NCBI RefSeq assembly: GCF_036226405.1
Contig: NZ_CP108464.1
Location: 7,130,001 to 7,194,000, forward strand
Direction of reading: 5' to 3'
DNA length: 64,000 bases
Source of the DNA: Streptomyces sp. NBC_01260
Lineage (GTDB): Bacteria > Actinomycetota > Actinomycetes > Streptomycetales > Streptomycetaceae
The translations under genes and the position numbers were made by a program. Below the pieces are notes generated by a model, which saw only the letters and a program-made list of their open reading frames with translations, was not told the DNA's origin and searched no databases. Shown here piece after piece: positions 32,834 to 42,158 of this stretch. The stretch's first letter is position 1, and each line of letters begins with the position of its first letter.

Positions 32834-33483
32834 TCCTCCCGCCGGAATGCCTGGATCAGCCACGACGAGGACGAACCCGTCACCGCTCCCAGCAGCGCCA
32901 GCCCGCAGGCCATCAGACCCGCTGCCACGACCCGGCCGAGAGGCGTCACCGGTACGGCATCCCCGTACCCCACCGTCGTGAGCGTCGCGCACGCCCACCA
33001 GACCGCGTCGCCGAAGGTCCGGATCGAGGCGCCCGGGGCTCCGTGCTCCAGGTGGTAGACCGCGAGGGCTGCCGAAAAGCCCAGCAGCAGGGACGTCATG
33101 CCCGCGTACGACATCACGCGTGCGTACAGGCTCAGCCGGGGCTCGTCGCGGCGTTTCTGGATGGCCGTGTAGACCTTCACCACACGCAGCGGACGCAGCA
33201 GCGGCAGGACGAGTACCAGTGTGTCCAGCCAGTGCACCCGGACGAAGCGGTGTCCCAGGCCGCTGAGCCGGATTCTGACGGCGTAGTCGATGACGAAGAG
33301 CAGCCACATGGCGCCGACCAGGGCGAGGGCGATGTCGCGCCAGAGTTCGGCGTCGTGCGGGGCGAGGACGCGGGTCGCGTAGCCGAGCAGGAACAGCAGC
33401 GAGGCGACGAAGAGCGGTGCCTCGGCGCGCTGCTCCCATCGGGTCAGAGCGGGAGTGGACTGGGCCGTGGTGCGGTCGCTCAT
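32806..33483 (-). CDS. Voltage-gated-like potassium channel
   Basis: A 225-residue protein. Hydrophobic segments correspond to S1-S4 (LFVASLLFLLGYATRVL; LALVGAMWLLFVIDYAVRI), with an S4-like basic run (LLRPLRVVKVYTAIQKRR). A pore follows with the K+ filter TLTTVGYGDAVPVTP at about 170, then S6 (VVAAGLMACGLALLGAVTG). There is no C-terminal RCK or cyclic-nucleotide domain. It probably conducts K+ across the membrane; the gating ligand is unknown. The last nine codons and the stop are embedded in the thrS terminator stem. Confidence 0.9.
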   Translation of the reverse strand: MSDRTTAQSTPALTRWEQRAEAPLFVASLLFLLGYATRVLAPHDAELWRDIALALVGAMWLLFVIDYAVRIRLSGLGHRFVRVHWLDTLVLVLPLLRPLRVVKVYTAIQKRRDEPRLSLYARVMSYAGMTSLLLGFSAALAVYHLEHGAPGASIRTFGDAVWWACATLTTVGYGDAVPVTPLGRVVAAGLMACGLALLGAVTGSSSSWLIQAFRREDEKGPPASG

Positions 33484-33549
33484 TGGTCAAGCATCGCGGT
33501 GCGGGAACGGGTCCGGCCCCGGCGACACGCGCCGCACGGGGTAAGCAAT

Positions 33550-34107
33550 ATGCTGATCCGCATGACGAGTGAGCCGGAGCAGCAGATCGGAGTGGGGACG
33601 CCCGACGCGTTCCAGCGCCTGTGGACGCCCCACCGGATGGCGTACATCCAGGGCGAGAACAAGCCGACCGGTCCGGAGGCCGGCGACGGCTGTCCGTTCT
33701 GTGCGATTCCGTCGATGTCGGACGAGGACGGGCTCGTCGTCGCGCGCGGCGAGAAGGTCTACGCCGTGCTGAATCTGTACCCGTACAACGGTGGGCATCT
33801 GATGGTGGTGCCCTACCGGCACGTCGCGGACTACACCGAGCTGGACGGTCCGGAGACGGTGGAGCTCGCCGATTTCACCAAGCGTGCGATGACCGCGCTG
33901 CGTGCGGCGTCGGGGGCGCACGGATTCAACATCGGTATGAACCAGGGTGCGGTCGCCGGCGCCGGTATCGCCGCGCATCTGCACCAGCATCTGGTGCCCC
34001 GCTGGGGCGGTGACACCAACTTCATGCCGGTGGTGGGCCACACCAAGGTGCTGCCGCAGCTGCTGGCGGACACCCGGAAGATGCTGGCCGACGCCTGGCC
34101 CGTCTGA
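33550..34107 (+). CDS. HIT-family nucleotide hydrolase/phosphorylase (Ap4A phosphorylase-like)
   Basis: A 185-residue HIT protein. The triad is HLHQHLVPRW (about 147-156); CPFC near residue 57 may bind zinc. The mycobacterial homologue in the same place between thrS and pgsA (Rv2613c) is a diadenosine-tetraphosphate phosphorylase, as I recall, so a role in clearing the Ap4A made by synthetases such as ThrS is plausible. ATG 33550 has a weak ribosome site; MTSEPEQQ at 33562 is an alternative start. It is divergent from the channel gene. Confidence 0.9.
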   Translation: MLIRMTSEPEQQIGVGTPDAFQRLWTPHRMAYIQGENKPTGPEAGDGCPFCAIPSMSDEDGLVVARGEKVYAVLNLYPYNGGHLMVVPYRHVADYTELDGPETVELADFTKRAMTALRAASGAHGFNIGMNQGAVAGAGIAAHLHQHLVPRWGGDTNFMPVVGHTKVLPQLLADTRKMLADAWPV

Positions 34108-34130
34108 TCCGACGTCCCTCCCCGGCTTAC

Positions 34131-34168
34131 CGCGCAGGGCGCCCCGGCTCCCCGGGGCGCCCTGCGCG
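34131..34168. terminator. 17-bp-stem bidirectional terminator
   Basis: CGCGCAGGGCGCCCCGG (34131-34147) and CCGGGGCGCCCTGCGCG (34152-34168) pair perfectly around CTCC, between the convergent HIT and membrane-protein genes. Confidence 0.85.
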
Positions 34169-34186
34169 TGCTCGCGCGGGTGGCGT

Positions 34187-35857
34187 CTACGCGTCGTACA
34201 GGTCGGCCTTGCGCGGGGTCGGGTCCTGGACGGCTCCGCTCAGTATCGACGAGCGGTTGCCGAAGCGTTCGGTGTCGACGCCGTTCTCGTCGAGCACCTT
34301 GATGACGGCGTTGTGCACCACGCGCAGGACGGGCGTGGCAGCACGCATCGCGTCGTCCGCCATGAAGCGGTGGCGCCACGGCTTCTCGGCCCAGGCGTGC
34401 CGCAGCCCGAAGGGTTCCGGCAGCGCGATCTTGCCGCCGAGGTAGTCGAGCAGTGGCGGATACCAGGTGAAGGGGGCGCGCAGGGCGAGGCGGACGACCT
34501 CGCTGGACTCGACCAGCGCCAGCGTTATGCTGCGGGTCTCCCAGAACTTGACGGTCTTGTTGACCGTCTTCGTCTTGGCTGCGGGTTTGCTGGTGAAGAG
34601 GGAGTGGACCGGGCCGAGCGCGTGTCCGGTGACCTCGATGCGCAAGGTCTCGAAGAGCACGGTGACGGTGATCATCATGGTGATGACCAGCTGGCCGTCC
34701 CAGAGGGTGAACTGGACGCCGAGGTAGTGGCGGTCGCCGCCGCCGAACTGCTGGTGGTTGCAGATCCGCTGTATCTCGTGCGGCTTCACCTGGAAGGTGG
34801 CGACGTCCTCGCCCTCCGGGCGGGAGACCGATCCGGCGTTCTCGCCGACGGGCGACACGATCCAGTGCGTGACCGAGGGCTTGGGGAAGCCGCCCGTGTT
34901 CAGCGGGCCGCGTTCCAGCATCTTGAGCTGGTCGTGGATGACGCGTACCAGGTCCCAGCTGCGGAACTGGTGGAACTCCTTGCCGGGATCCTTGGAGACG
35001 AGGTCCTCGGCGAGCTGCCAGCTGCCCCAGCGGGTGCCCATGCCGAGGATGCCCTTGGGGCCCGCGTAGAAGACCGAGTTGGACTGCTGTTCGGCCGAGA
35101 GCTTCTCCAGGCCCTGACGGAGTGCCTCGCGGGCGGTCTCGCTCGGGTTCTTCGGTACGGCTTCGGGGATCTTGGCGACGACACCGCCGCCGGAGAGGAG
35201 CCCTTCCCAGCGGACGCGCATGTCCTGGGCGGAGGCCTCGGCGATCCGCTTGGCGATCAGCCAGCCGATGACGGGGGCGACGGCCATCGCGCGTACGTAG
35301 AGCCCCAGGAAGCCGTTGAGGGGCATTTTGATCAGGAGGAACACCGCGGCGATCCCGATGATCGGCAACAGGGCGTTGCCGAGGGCGGAGAGCCCCTTGT
35401 CCTTGGTCCTGGTGAGGCCGTCGCGCAGCCGGAACACGATGATCCACAGCAGCATTCCGGGCAGGAAGAGGAAGCCGAACAGGGCGGTCACGACCGTGAG
35501 CTTGGTGTCGCGCGCCTTGCGGAGCCGGGACGCGGACAGGCAGTGCTCGACGACGGTCTGCGGGTCGCTGCCGAAGGACTGGATGAGCGCACCGCGGGCG
35601 CCGCCCAGCGTGCGTTCCTGAACCGCGCGGGAGAAGGCCTCGCCGAGGTTGGGTTTGAAGTAGTCGGACTTGAAGAGCTTGGACCGGCCTGCCTTCACCT
35701 CGGACTTGTGCCACTCGCTGTTCGCCTTGAGGATCTCGTCCACCGGGCTGTCGCGGTACGCGGCAGAGGCGAGGGCGTTGGTCGCCACCGCCGCTCCCGC
35801 TGCTCCCTGGAGTGGAATCTGTGCTCCGGGAGAGAAATCGAATCCGTCGTTGGCCAC
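34187..35857 (-). CDS. Conserved actinomycete membrane protein of unknown function
   Basis: About 556 residues, no recognised domain. Two hydrophobic hairpins occur in the first half (LTVVTALFGFLFLPGMLLWI about 118-137; LLPIIGIAAVFLLIKMPLNG about 163-182; VRAMAVAPVIGWLIA about 191-205). Two further weak segments lie near 390-410 (LVITMMITVTVLFETL). The remainder is soluble, with GPKGILGMGTRWGSWQLAED. Start: GTG 35857, with GGGGG about 6 bases upstream; GTG 35869 and a longer ATG are alternatives. I recall a gene of this type at this position in other streptomycetes, between the HIT gene and the EF-G paralogue. Function unknown. Confidence 0.8.
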   Translation of the reverse strand: MANDGFDFSPGAQIPLQGAAGAAVATNALASAAYRDSPVDEILKANSEWHKSEVKAGRSKLFKSDYFKPNLGEAFSRAVQERTLGGARGALIQSFGSDPQTVVEHCLSASRLRKARDTKLTVVTALFGFLFLPGMLLWIIVFRLRDGLTRTKDKGLSALGNALLPIIGIAAVFLLIKMPLNGFLGLYVRAMAVAPVIGWLIAKRIAEASAQDMRVRWEGLLSGGGVVAKIPEAVPKNPSETAREALRQGLEKLSAEQQSNSVFYAGPKGILGMGTRWGSWQLAEDLVSKDPGKEFHQFRSWDLVRVIHDQLKMLERGPLNTGGFPKPSVTHWIVSPVGENAGSVSRPEGEDVATFQVKPHEIQRICNHQQFGGGDRHYLGVQFTLWDGQLVITMMITVTVLFETLRIEVTGHALGPVHSLFTSKPAAKTKTVNKTVKFWETRSITLALVESSEVVRLALRAPFTWYPPLLDYLGGKIALPEPFGLRHAWAEKPWRHRFMADDAMRAATPVLRVVHNAVIKVLDENGVDTERFGNRSSILSGAVQDPTPRKADLYDA

Positions 35858-36004
35858 TGTCGCCCCCACTCGCCCGTCAAGGAACCGCTCCTGCGGGTGT
35901 TTCCCAACTGCCGTGCCCGGCACACTTTCTGAGCTGGGACCACAGCGTATCGTCCGGATCGATTCGCTGTCCGGCCCTGTGGACAACCGCTGGGGGCGGA
36001 GGCG

Positions 36005-38230
36005 CTACGTGCCGTTCGTGCCGTTGTGCTGTTGCTCGCGCATACGGTCCGAGAGGTGTGCGGGCATGGCCTCGTGACGGGCGTAGGAGCGGTCGAAGCG
36101 GCCGGTGCCGTGGGACAGGGAGCGCAGGTCGACCGCGTACCGGCCGATCTCCAGCTCCGGCACCTCGGCCCGTACGAGGGTGCGTCCGGGCCCGGACTGC
36201 TCGGTGCCGACCACCCGGCCGCGGCGGCCCGAGAGATCGCTCATCACCGGACCGACGCAGTCGTCGGGGACGAGGACGCGGATCTCGGCGACGGGTTCGA
36301 GGAGCTTGATGCGGGTGTCCGAGGCCGCTTCGCGCAGGGCCAGGGCGCCGGCCGTCTGGAAGGCGGCGTCGGAGGAGTCCACGGAGTGGGACTTCCCGTC
36401 CCGCAGGGTGACCCGCAGGTCGACGAGCGGGTGTCCGGTGGCGACGCCGCGGGCGGCCTGCGTGCGGACGCCCTTCTCGACGGACGGGATGAACTGGCGT
36501 GGTACCGATCCGCCGACGACCTTGTCGATGAACTCGATGCCGGACCCCGGTGGCAGCGGCTCGACGTCGATCTCGCAGATGGCGTACTGACCGTGGCCGC
36601 CGGACTGTTTGACGTGCCGGCCGCGTCCGGTGGACGGCCCCGCGAACGTCTCGCGCAGGGCGACGCGGTGGGGGACGGCGTCGACCTGGACCGCGTACCG
36701 GCTGCGCAGCCGGTCGAGCGCCACGTCCAGATGGGCCTCCCCGAGGCACCACAGGACCACCTGGTGGGTGTCCTGGTTCTGCTCCAGGCGCATGGTGGGG
36801 TCCTCGGCCACGAGCCGCGCGAGGCCCTCGGAGAGCTTGTCCTCGTCCGCCTTGCCGTGCGCCTCGATGGCGAGCGGCAGCAACGGGTCGGGCATGGTCC
36901 ACGGCTCCATCAGCAGCGGATGGTCCGGGTCGGACAGGGTGTCGCCGGTCTCGGCGGTGCCCAGCCGGGCGACGCAGGCGAGATCCCCGGCGATGCACTC
37001 GGTGACGGGGCGCTGCTGTTTGCCGAACGGTGAGGAGAGCGCGCCGACGCGGATCTCGGCCTCGTGGAAGGGGCGGGCCTCGTGGCCGGGGTCGGTGAGC
37101 CCGTGGCCGAATACGTGCACGGTGTCGTCGGAGCGCAGGGTGCCGGAGAAGACGCGGACCAGGGAGAGCCGGCCGACGTAGGGGTCGGAGGCCGTCTTGA
37201 CCACCTCGGCGACCAGGGGGCCCCGCGCGTCGCGGCCGAGGGCGGGGAGCGGGGCGCCGTGCAGGGAGGTGACGGCGGGGAGCGGGCGCTCCAGCGGGGT
37301 CGGGAAGCCGCCGGTGATCAGGTCGAGGAGTTCGACGGTGCCGATGCCCTGACGGGCGCCCTCGGCGGCGGGGGCGGCGGCGAGGACAGGGTGGAAGGTG
37401 CCGCGTGCGACGGCGCGTTCCAGATCGTCGACGAGTGTCTCGATGTCGATGTCCGCGCCGTCGAGGTAGCGGTCCATCAGGGTCTCGTCCTCGCTCTCGG
37501 CGATGATCCCTTCGATGAGCCGGTTGCGGGCGGCGGCCAGCGGGGCCCGCTGATCCTCGGCGGGCGGGTTCTCCGTCCGCTCGCCGCCGGAGTAGTCGAG
37601 GATCCGCTGGGAGAGCAGTCCGGTGAGCCCGGTCAGCGGGGCGTGCCCGTCGGAGCCCTCGGGACCGTGGACGGGCAGGTAGAGCGGGAGCACGGCGTCG
37701 GGACCGTCACCGCCGGAGATCTCGCCGCAGATCCGCGTCATCGCGTCGAACGGGGTGCGGGCGGTGTCGAGGTGGGTGACGACGATGGCGCGCGGCATGC
37801 CGACGGCGGCGCACTCCTCCCAGACGGCGCGGGTGGCACCGGCCACGGCGGCTGACTCCTGGGCCGCCGAGACAACGAAGAGGGCCGCGTCCGCTGCCCG
37901 CAGACCGGCCCTGAGTTCCCCGACGAAATCCGCGTATCCCGGGGTGTCCAGCAGATTGATCTTGACCCCTCCCCATTCGACGGGAACCAGGGAGAGCTGT
38001 ACGGAGCGTTGCTGGCGGTGTTCGATCCCGTCGTGGTCGGAGACCGTGCTGCCGTCCTCGACCCGGCCGGCCCGGTTGACCGCGCCCGCGGTCTGTGCGA
38101 GGGCCTCGACCAGGGTGGTCTTGCCCGAGCCGCTGTGGCCGACCAGCACCACGTTCCGTATGGAGGAGGGGTGGCCGGCCGTCGCCGCTCTTCCGGCGGC
38201 CCCGGTGTGTGCGTGTGCCTTGTCGCCCAT
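36005..38230 (-). CDS. Elongation factor G-like protein (EF-G2)
   Basis: A 741-residue EF-G paralogue with all five domains. The P-loop is GHSGSGKTT (canonical EF-G has AHIDAGKTT), and G3 is LLDTPGYADF. The G4 position reads VVTHLDTAR, so the base-reading NKxD is replaced by THLD. Domain IV contains SGGHGQYAICEIDVEPL and the C-terminal EF-G fold (SDLSGRRGRVVG). Known actinobacterial EF-G2 proteins cannot replace EF-G, and one from mycobacteria binds GTP without ribosome-dependent hydrolysis; their role is unclear. ATG 38230 follows GGGAGG with 8-base spacing. Confidence 0.93.
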   Translation of the reverse strand: MGDKAHAHTGAAGRAATAGHPSSIRNVVLVGHSGSGKTTLVEALAQTAGAVNRAGRVEDGSTVSDHDGIEHRQQRSVQLSLVPVEWGGVKINLLDTPGYADFVGELRAGLRAADAALFVVSAAQESAAVAGATRAVWEECAAVGMPRAIVVTHLDTARTPFDAMTRICGEISGGDGPDAVLPLYLPVHGPEGSDGHAPLTGLTGLLSQRILDYSGGERTENPPAEDQRAPLAAARNRLIEGIIAESEDETLMDRYLDGADIDIETLVDDLERAVARGTFHPVLAAAPAAEGARQGIGTVELLDLITGGFPTPLERPLPAVTSLHGAPLPALGRDARGPLVAEVVKTASDPYVGRLSLVRVFSGTLRSDDTVHVFGHGLTDPGHEARPFHEAEIRVGALSSPFGKQQRPVTECIAGDLACVARLGTAETGDTLSDPDHPLLMEPWTMPDPLLPLAIEAHGKADEDKLSEGLARLVAEDPTMRLEQNQDTHQVVLWCLGEAHLDVALDRLRSRYAVQVDAVPHRVALRETFAGPSTGRGRHVKQSGGHGQYAICEIDVEPLPPGSGIEFIDKVVGGSVPRQFIPSVEKGVRTQAARGVATGHPLVDLRVTLRDGKSHSVDSSDAAFQTAGALALREAASDTRIKLLEPVAEIRVLVPDDCVGPVMSDLSGRRGRVVGTEQSGPGRTLVRAEVPELEIGRYAVDLRSLSHGTGRFDRSYARHEAMPAHLSDRMREQQHNGTNGT

Positions 38231-38558
38231 GGTGCGTGCCTCCCAGATGATGGCGCGGGGCGGGAGAACCGCCGGGCGCGGGGTGGGGAGTGGCTGCACG
38301 GGCAGAAGGGAGCCGCCGCGGCGGCTTCGGCGACGCCCGCGGTACTTCCGAGCTTTCCACTCCCTCTGGGATGCGTCCATACGTCGTACGCCGCGGCACG
38401 GGCCCGCCGTCCGGACGGGGCCCGTGCCGCGGACCGCTCCGGACGACCGGGCCCGGCGGCCCGGGGGTGCCCGGACGGTGGAGTGCGGCGGTCGTGACTA
38501 CGATGGGCCAGCCGGTGGCCGATGGGGCCATGCGGCCCACCGAACCCTCGGGAAGGCC

Positions 38559-39239
38559 ATGCTGAACAAGTACGCGCGTGCATTCTTCACGCGTGTCCTC
38601 ACGCCGTTCGCCGCACTGCTGCTCCGTCTCGGCGTGAGTCCTGACGCGGTCACTCTGATCGGCACGGCCGGGGTGATGGCAGGTGCGCTGGTCTTCTTCC
38701 CGATGGGGGAGTTCTTCTGGGGCACGATCGTCATCACGATCTTCGTCTTCTCCGACCTCGTCGACGGCAACATGGCGCGGCAGGCCGGCATCTCCAGCCG
38801 GTGGGGCGCGTTCCTCGACTCGACGCTCGACCGGGTGGCCGACGGGGCGATCTTCGCCGGCTTCGTCCTCTGGTACGCGGGCAGCGGCGACGACAACGCC
38901 CTGTGCGCGGTCGCGATCTTCTGTCTCGCGAGCGGCCAGGTGGTCTCGTACACCAAGGCACGCGGTGAGTCGATCGGTCTGCCGGTCGCGGTCAACGGGC
39001 TCGTGGAGCGTGCCGAGCGGCTGGTGATCTCCCTGGTGGCGGCCGGGCTCGCCGGACTGCACAAGTTCGGTGTGCCGGGGATCGACATCCTGCTCCCGAT
39101 CGCGCTCTGGATCGTCGCGGCGGGCAGCCTGGTGACGCTCGTGCAGCGCGTCGTGACGGTGCGCCGCGAGTCCGCGGAGGCCGATGCGGCCGCCGCGGCG
39201 TCGGCCGCGGCGGACCGGGGGAGCGAGGCCACTCAGTGA
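38559..39239 (+). CDS. pgsA: CDP-alcohol phosphatidyltransferase (phosphatidylinositol-phosphate synthase)
   Basis: A 226-residue membrane enzyme with the full motif D-x2-D-G-x2-A-R-x8-G-x3-D-x3-D in DLVDGNMARQAGISSRW followed by GAFLDSTLD. Several membrane helices surround it. By position, directly before patA and pimA as in mycobacteria (Rv2612c), it should join CDP-diacylglycerol and inositol-1-phosphate to make phosphatidylinositol phosphate, the PIM precursor. The C-terminal tail is Ala-rich. Its TGA overlaps the patA GTG (GTGA), so translation is coupled. Confidence 0.93.
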   Translation: MLNKYARAFFTRVLTPFAALLLRLGVSPDAVTLIGTAGVMAGALVFFPMGEFFWGTIVITIFVFSDLVDGNMARQAGISSRWGAFLDSTLDRVADGAIFAGFVLWYAGSGDDNALCAVAIFCLASGQVVSYTKARGESIGLPVAVNGLVERAERLVISLVAAGLAGLHKFGVPGIDILLPIALWIVAAGSLVTLVQRVVTVRRESAEADAAAAASAAADRGSEATQ

Positions 39240-40171
39240 GCCGCGCACCCGGGGACGCGAAGCCCGGTCCCAAGGAACGGATCAGCGACGGGCTGTACGG
39301 ACTCGGCTGGGCCGCGGTCAAGAAGCTTCCCGAACCGGCCGCGCGGGCGCTCTTTCGCACCATCGCGGACCAGGTGTGGAAGCGGCGCGGCAAGAGCGTG
39401 CTGCGGCTGGAGTCGAATCTGGCGCGGGTCGTGCCGGACGCGAGCCCCGCCCGCCTCGCCGCGCTGTCCAAGGCCGGGATGCGCTCGTACATGCGGTACT
39501 GGATGGAGTCGTTCCGGCTGCCCACCTGGAGTGCGCGGCGGATCAAGGACTCCATCGACGTGTCGGACGCGCACCGGCTGACCGAGGGGCTCGACGCCGG
39601 GCGCGGCGTCATCCTCGCCCTGCCGCACCTGGGGAACTGGGACCTGGCGGGCGCGTGGGTCACCACGGATCTGGAGGTCCCCTTCACCACGGTCGCCGAG
39701 CGGCTGAAGCCGGAGTCGCTGTACGACCGGTTCGTGGCCTACCGCGAGGGACTGGGCATGGAGGTCCTGGCGCACAACGGCGGGACCGCGTTCGGCACGC
39801 TGGCGCAGCGGCTGCGGGCGGGCGGCCTGGTCTGCCTGGTCGCCGACCGCGACCTGTCGGCCTCCGGCGTCGAGGTGACGTTCTTCGGGGACACGGCCCG
39901 GATGCCGGCGGGCCCGGCGCTGCTCGCCCAGCAGACCGGGGCGCTGCTGCTGCCGGTCACGCTCCACTACGACGACACGCCGGTGATGAAGGCGCGGATC
40001 CATCCACCCGTCGAGGTTCCCGGCTCAGGTGACCGCGCGCAGCGGACGTCTGTCATGACACAGGCGCTGGCCGACGCCTTCGCCCTGGGAATCGCCGAGC
40101 ACCCGGAGGACTGGCATATGCTGCAACGGCTGTGGCTCGCCGACCTCGAACCCCTCGGAGACCAGCAGTGA
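39236..40171 (+). CDS. patA: Phosphatidylinositol mannoside acyltransferase
   Basis: A 311-residue member of the HtrB/LpxL-type lysophospholipid acyltransferases. The catalytic HX4D motif is PHLGNWDLAGAW (His about 132), followed by VADRDLSASGVEVTFFGD and ALLAQQTGALLLPV. In mycobacteria PatA acylates the mannose of PIM1/PIM2 at the inner membrane; position and sequence support the same role. GTG 39236 overlaps pgsA, and its own stop overlaps pimA. The three genes therefore form a strictly coupled lipid operon. Confidence 0.92.
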   Translation: MSRAPGDAKPGPKERISDGLYGLGWAAVKKLPEPAARALFRTIADQVWKRRGKSVLRLESNLARVVPDASPARLAALSKAGMRSYMRYWMESFRLPTWSARRIKDSIDVSDAHRLTEGLDAGRGVILALPHLGNWDLAGAWVTTDLEVPFTTVAERLKPESLYDRFVAYREGLGMEVLAHNGGTAFGTLAQRLRAGGLVCLVADRDLSASGVEVTFFGDTARMPAGPALLAQQTGALLLPVTLHYDDTPVMKARIHPPVEVPGSGDRAQRTSVMTQALADAFALGIAEHPEDWHMLQRLWLADLEPLGDQQ

Positions 40172-41328
40172 AGATCGGCATCGTCTGCCCGTACTCCTGG
40201 GACGTACCGGGCGGCGTGCAGTTCCACATCCGCGATCTGGCCGAGCATCTGATCCGGCTCGGCCACCAGGTGTCCGTGCTGGCCCCGGCCGACGACGAGA
40301 CTCCGCTGCCGCCGTACGTGGTGTCCGCGGGCCGGGCCGTGCCCGTCCCGTACAACGGTTCCGTGGCCCGGCTGAACTTCGGTTTCCTGTCCGCGGCACG
40401 GGTGCGGCGCTGGCTGCACGACGGCACGTTCGACGTGATCCACATCCATGAGCCGACCTCGCCGTCGCTGGGGCTGCTGACCTGCTGGGCCGCGCAGGGG
40501 CCGATCGTCGCCACGTTCCACACGTCCAATCCGCGCTCCCGGGCGATGATCGCCGCGTATCCGATCCTCCAGCCGGCGCTGGAGAAGATCAGTGCGCGCA
40601 TCGCGGTCAGCGAGTACGCGCGCCGCACCCTGGTCGAGCATCTGGGCGGCGACGCGGTGGTCATTCCGAACGGTGTCGACGTCGGGTTCTTCGCCGCTGC
40701 CGAGCCCAGGCCCGAGTGGCAGGGCGGCACGATCGGTTTCATCGGGCGCATCGACGAGCCCCGCAAGGGTCTGCCCGTCCTGATGCGGGCGCTGCCCGCG
40801 ATCCTCGCCGCCCGCCCGGACACCAGGCTGCTGGTGGCCGGCCGGGGCGACGAGGAGGAGGCTGTCGCCTCGCTGCCGAAGGAGATGCGCGAGCGGGTCG
40901 AGTTCCTCGGCATGGTGAGCGACGAGGACAAGGCGCGGCTGCTGCGCAGTGTCGATGTGTACGTCGCGCCCAACACCGGCGGCGAGAGCTTCGGGATCAT
41001 CCTGGTCGAGGCCATGTCGGCGGGCGCGCCGGTCCTGGCCAGCGACCTGGACGCCTTCGCGCAGGTCCTGGACCTGGGCGCGGCGGGCGAACTGTTCGCC
41101 AACGAGGACGCGGACGCGCTGGCGGCGGCGGCGGTCCGGCTGCTGGGCGACCCGCAGCGGCGCGCGGAGCTGCGGGAGCGCGGCAGCGCGCATGTGCGGC
41201 GCTTCGACTGGTCGACGGTGGGGGCGGACATCCTCGCGGTCTACGAGACGGTGGCGGACGGGGCGGCGTCGGTCGCGGCGGACGAACGCACCGGGCTGCG
41301 GGCCAGGTTCGGGCTGACGCGGGACTGA
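40168..41328 (+). CDS. pimA: GDP-mannose-dependent phosphatidylinositol mannosyltransferase
   Basis: A 386-residue GT4 glycosyltransferase. The N-terminal GGVQFHIRDLAEHL loop and the C-terminal EX7E motif ESFGIILVE (about 273-281) are intact, and IGFIGRIDEPRKGL begins the nucleotide-sugar domain. It should add the first mannose to phosphatidylinositol on the cytoplasmic face. GTG 40168 overlaps the patA stop. A clean palindromic terminator follows 2 bases after the stop, closing the pgsA-patA-pimA unit. Confidence 0.95.
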   Translation: MKIGIVCPYSWDVPGGVQFHIRDLAEHLIRLGHQVSVLAPADDETPLPPYVVSAGRAVPVPYNGSVARLNFGFLSAARVRRWLHDGTFDVIHIHEPTSPSLGLLTCWAAQGPIVATFHTSNPRSRAMIAAYPILQPALEKISARIAVSEYARRTLVEHLGGDAVVIPNGVDVGFFAAAEPRPEWQGGTIGFIGRIDEPRKGLPVLMRALPAILAARPDTRLLVAGRGDEEEAVASLPKEMRERVEFLGMVSDEDKARLLRSVDVYVAPNTGGESFGIILVEAMSAGAPVLASDLDAFAQVLDLGAAGELFANEDADALAAAAVRLLGDPQRRAELRERGSAHVRRFDWSTVGADILAVYETVADGAASVAADERTGLRARFGLTRD

Positions 41329-41330
41329 GA

Positions 41331-41352
41331 GGCTGCCGGGCCCCCGGCAGCC
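41331..41352 (+). terminator. Terminator after pimA
   Basis: GGCTGCCGGG (41331-41340) and CCCGGCAGCC (41343-41352) pair perfectly. It lies 2 bases after the stop, with no T-run. Confidence 0.75.
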
Positions 41353-41447
41353 GCTGAGCCGTTCCCGGTTTCCCGGCGGCTCTCCGGCCGGCTCTCCGGC
41401 CGGCCGAGGGGGCTGTGCGGCGCCCGGTCACCGGTAGCCTTCGGCCC

Positions 41448-41993
41448 GTGACCGAAACCCTCATCTGGACCGCCGTCGTGCTCGTCGCGATCGGCCTCTA
41501 CCTCAGCTGGACCGCCGGCCGGCTCGACCGGCTGCACACCCGTATCGACGCGGCCCGGGCCGCACTCGACGCACAACTCCTGCGCCGGGCCTCGGTCACC
41601 CAGGAACTCGCCACCTCCGGTGTCCTGGACCCGGCCGCGTCCATCGTCCTGTACGAGGCCGCGCACGCCGCCCGTCAGGCGGAGGAGGAGCACCGCGAGG
41701 TCGCCGAGAGCGAACTGAGCACCGCCCTGCGCGCGGTGTTCGGCGAGCCGGCGCAGGTGGAGGCGGTCAAGGAGATCCCGGGCGGCGAGGAGACCGCGTC
41801 CGAACTGGCCGCCGCCGTCCGCCGGGTCCCGATGGCACGCCGGTTCCACAACGACGCGGTGCGGGCCGCCCGTGCGCTGCGCCGCCACCGCACGGTGCGC
41901 TGGTTCCGGCTGGCCGGTCATGCCCCGTTCCCACTCGCCTTCGAGATGGACGACGAGCCGCCGGTCGCCCTCGCCGCGCGCCCGGTCAGCTGA
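41448..41993 (+). CDS. Single-pass membrane protein with coiled cytoplasmic region (LemA-like)
   Basis: A 181-residue protein. One N-terminal membrane helix (LIWTAVVLVAIGLYLSW, about 5-21) is followed by helices RLDRLHTRIDAARAALDAQL and ARQAEEEHREVAESELS. The arrangement recalls short LemA-type proteins but lacks a convincing LemA signature. The end is Pro/Ala-rich (DDEPPVALAARPVS). GTG 41448 follows the pimA terminator by about 95 bp, so it has its own promoter. I recall a hypothetical gene at this place between pimA and pdxS in Streptomyces. Confidence 0.78.
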   Translation: MTETLIWTAVVLVAIGLYLSWTAGRLDRLHTRIDAARAALDAQLLRRASVTQELATSGVLDPAASIVLYEAAHAARQAEEEHREVAESELSTALRAVFGEPAQVEAVKEIPGGEETASELAAAVRRVPMARRFHNDAVRAARALRRHRTVRWFRLAGHAPFPLAFEMDDEPPVALAARPVS

Positions 41994-42158
41994 CGTCCGC
42001 GGCGCGAGCGGGGCACGGCCCGTTCCCGCTCGCCGCGGGGCCAAAACGATCCACCGGCCTCCTATTGGCCCTTGCTGTGGACCGGTCCCGGAGAGTTTGC
42101 TCAGCAGTGCATGACCCCCATGCGCGCTCAGCGTCTTTTCTCCCAGTGAGGTCGATCC

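Noticed and set aside
41360-41420. Short direct repeat CTCTCCGGCCGG after the pimA terminator
   Set aside because: Only two 12-bp copies in GC-rich DNA; no larger pattern.
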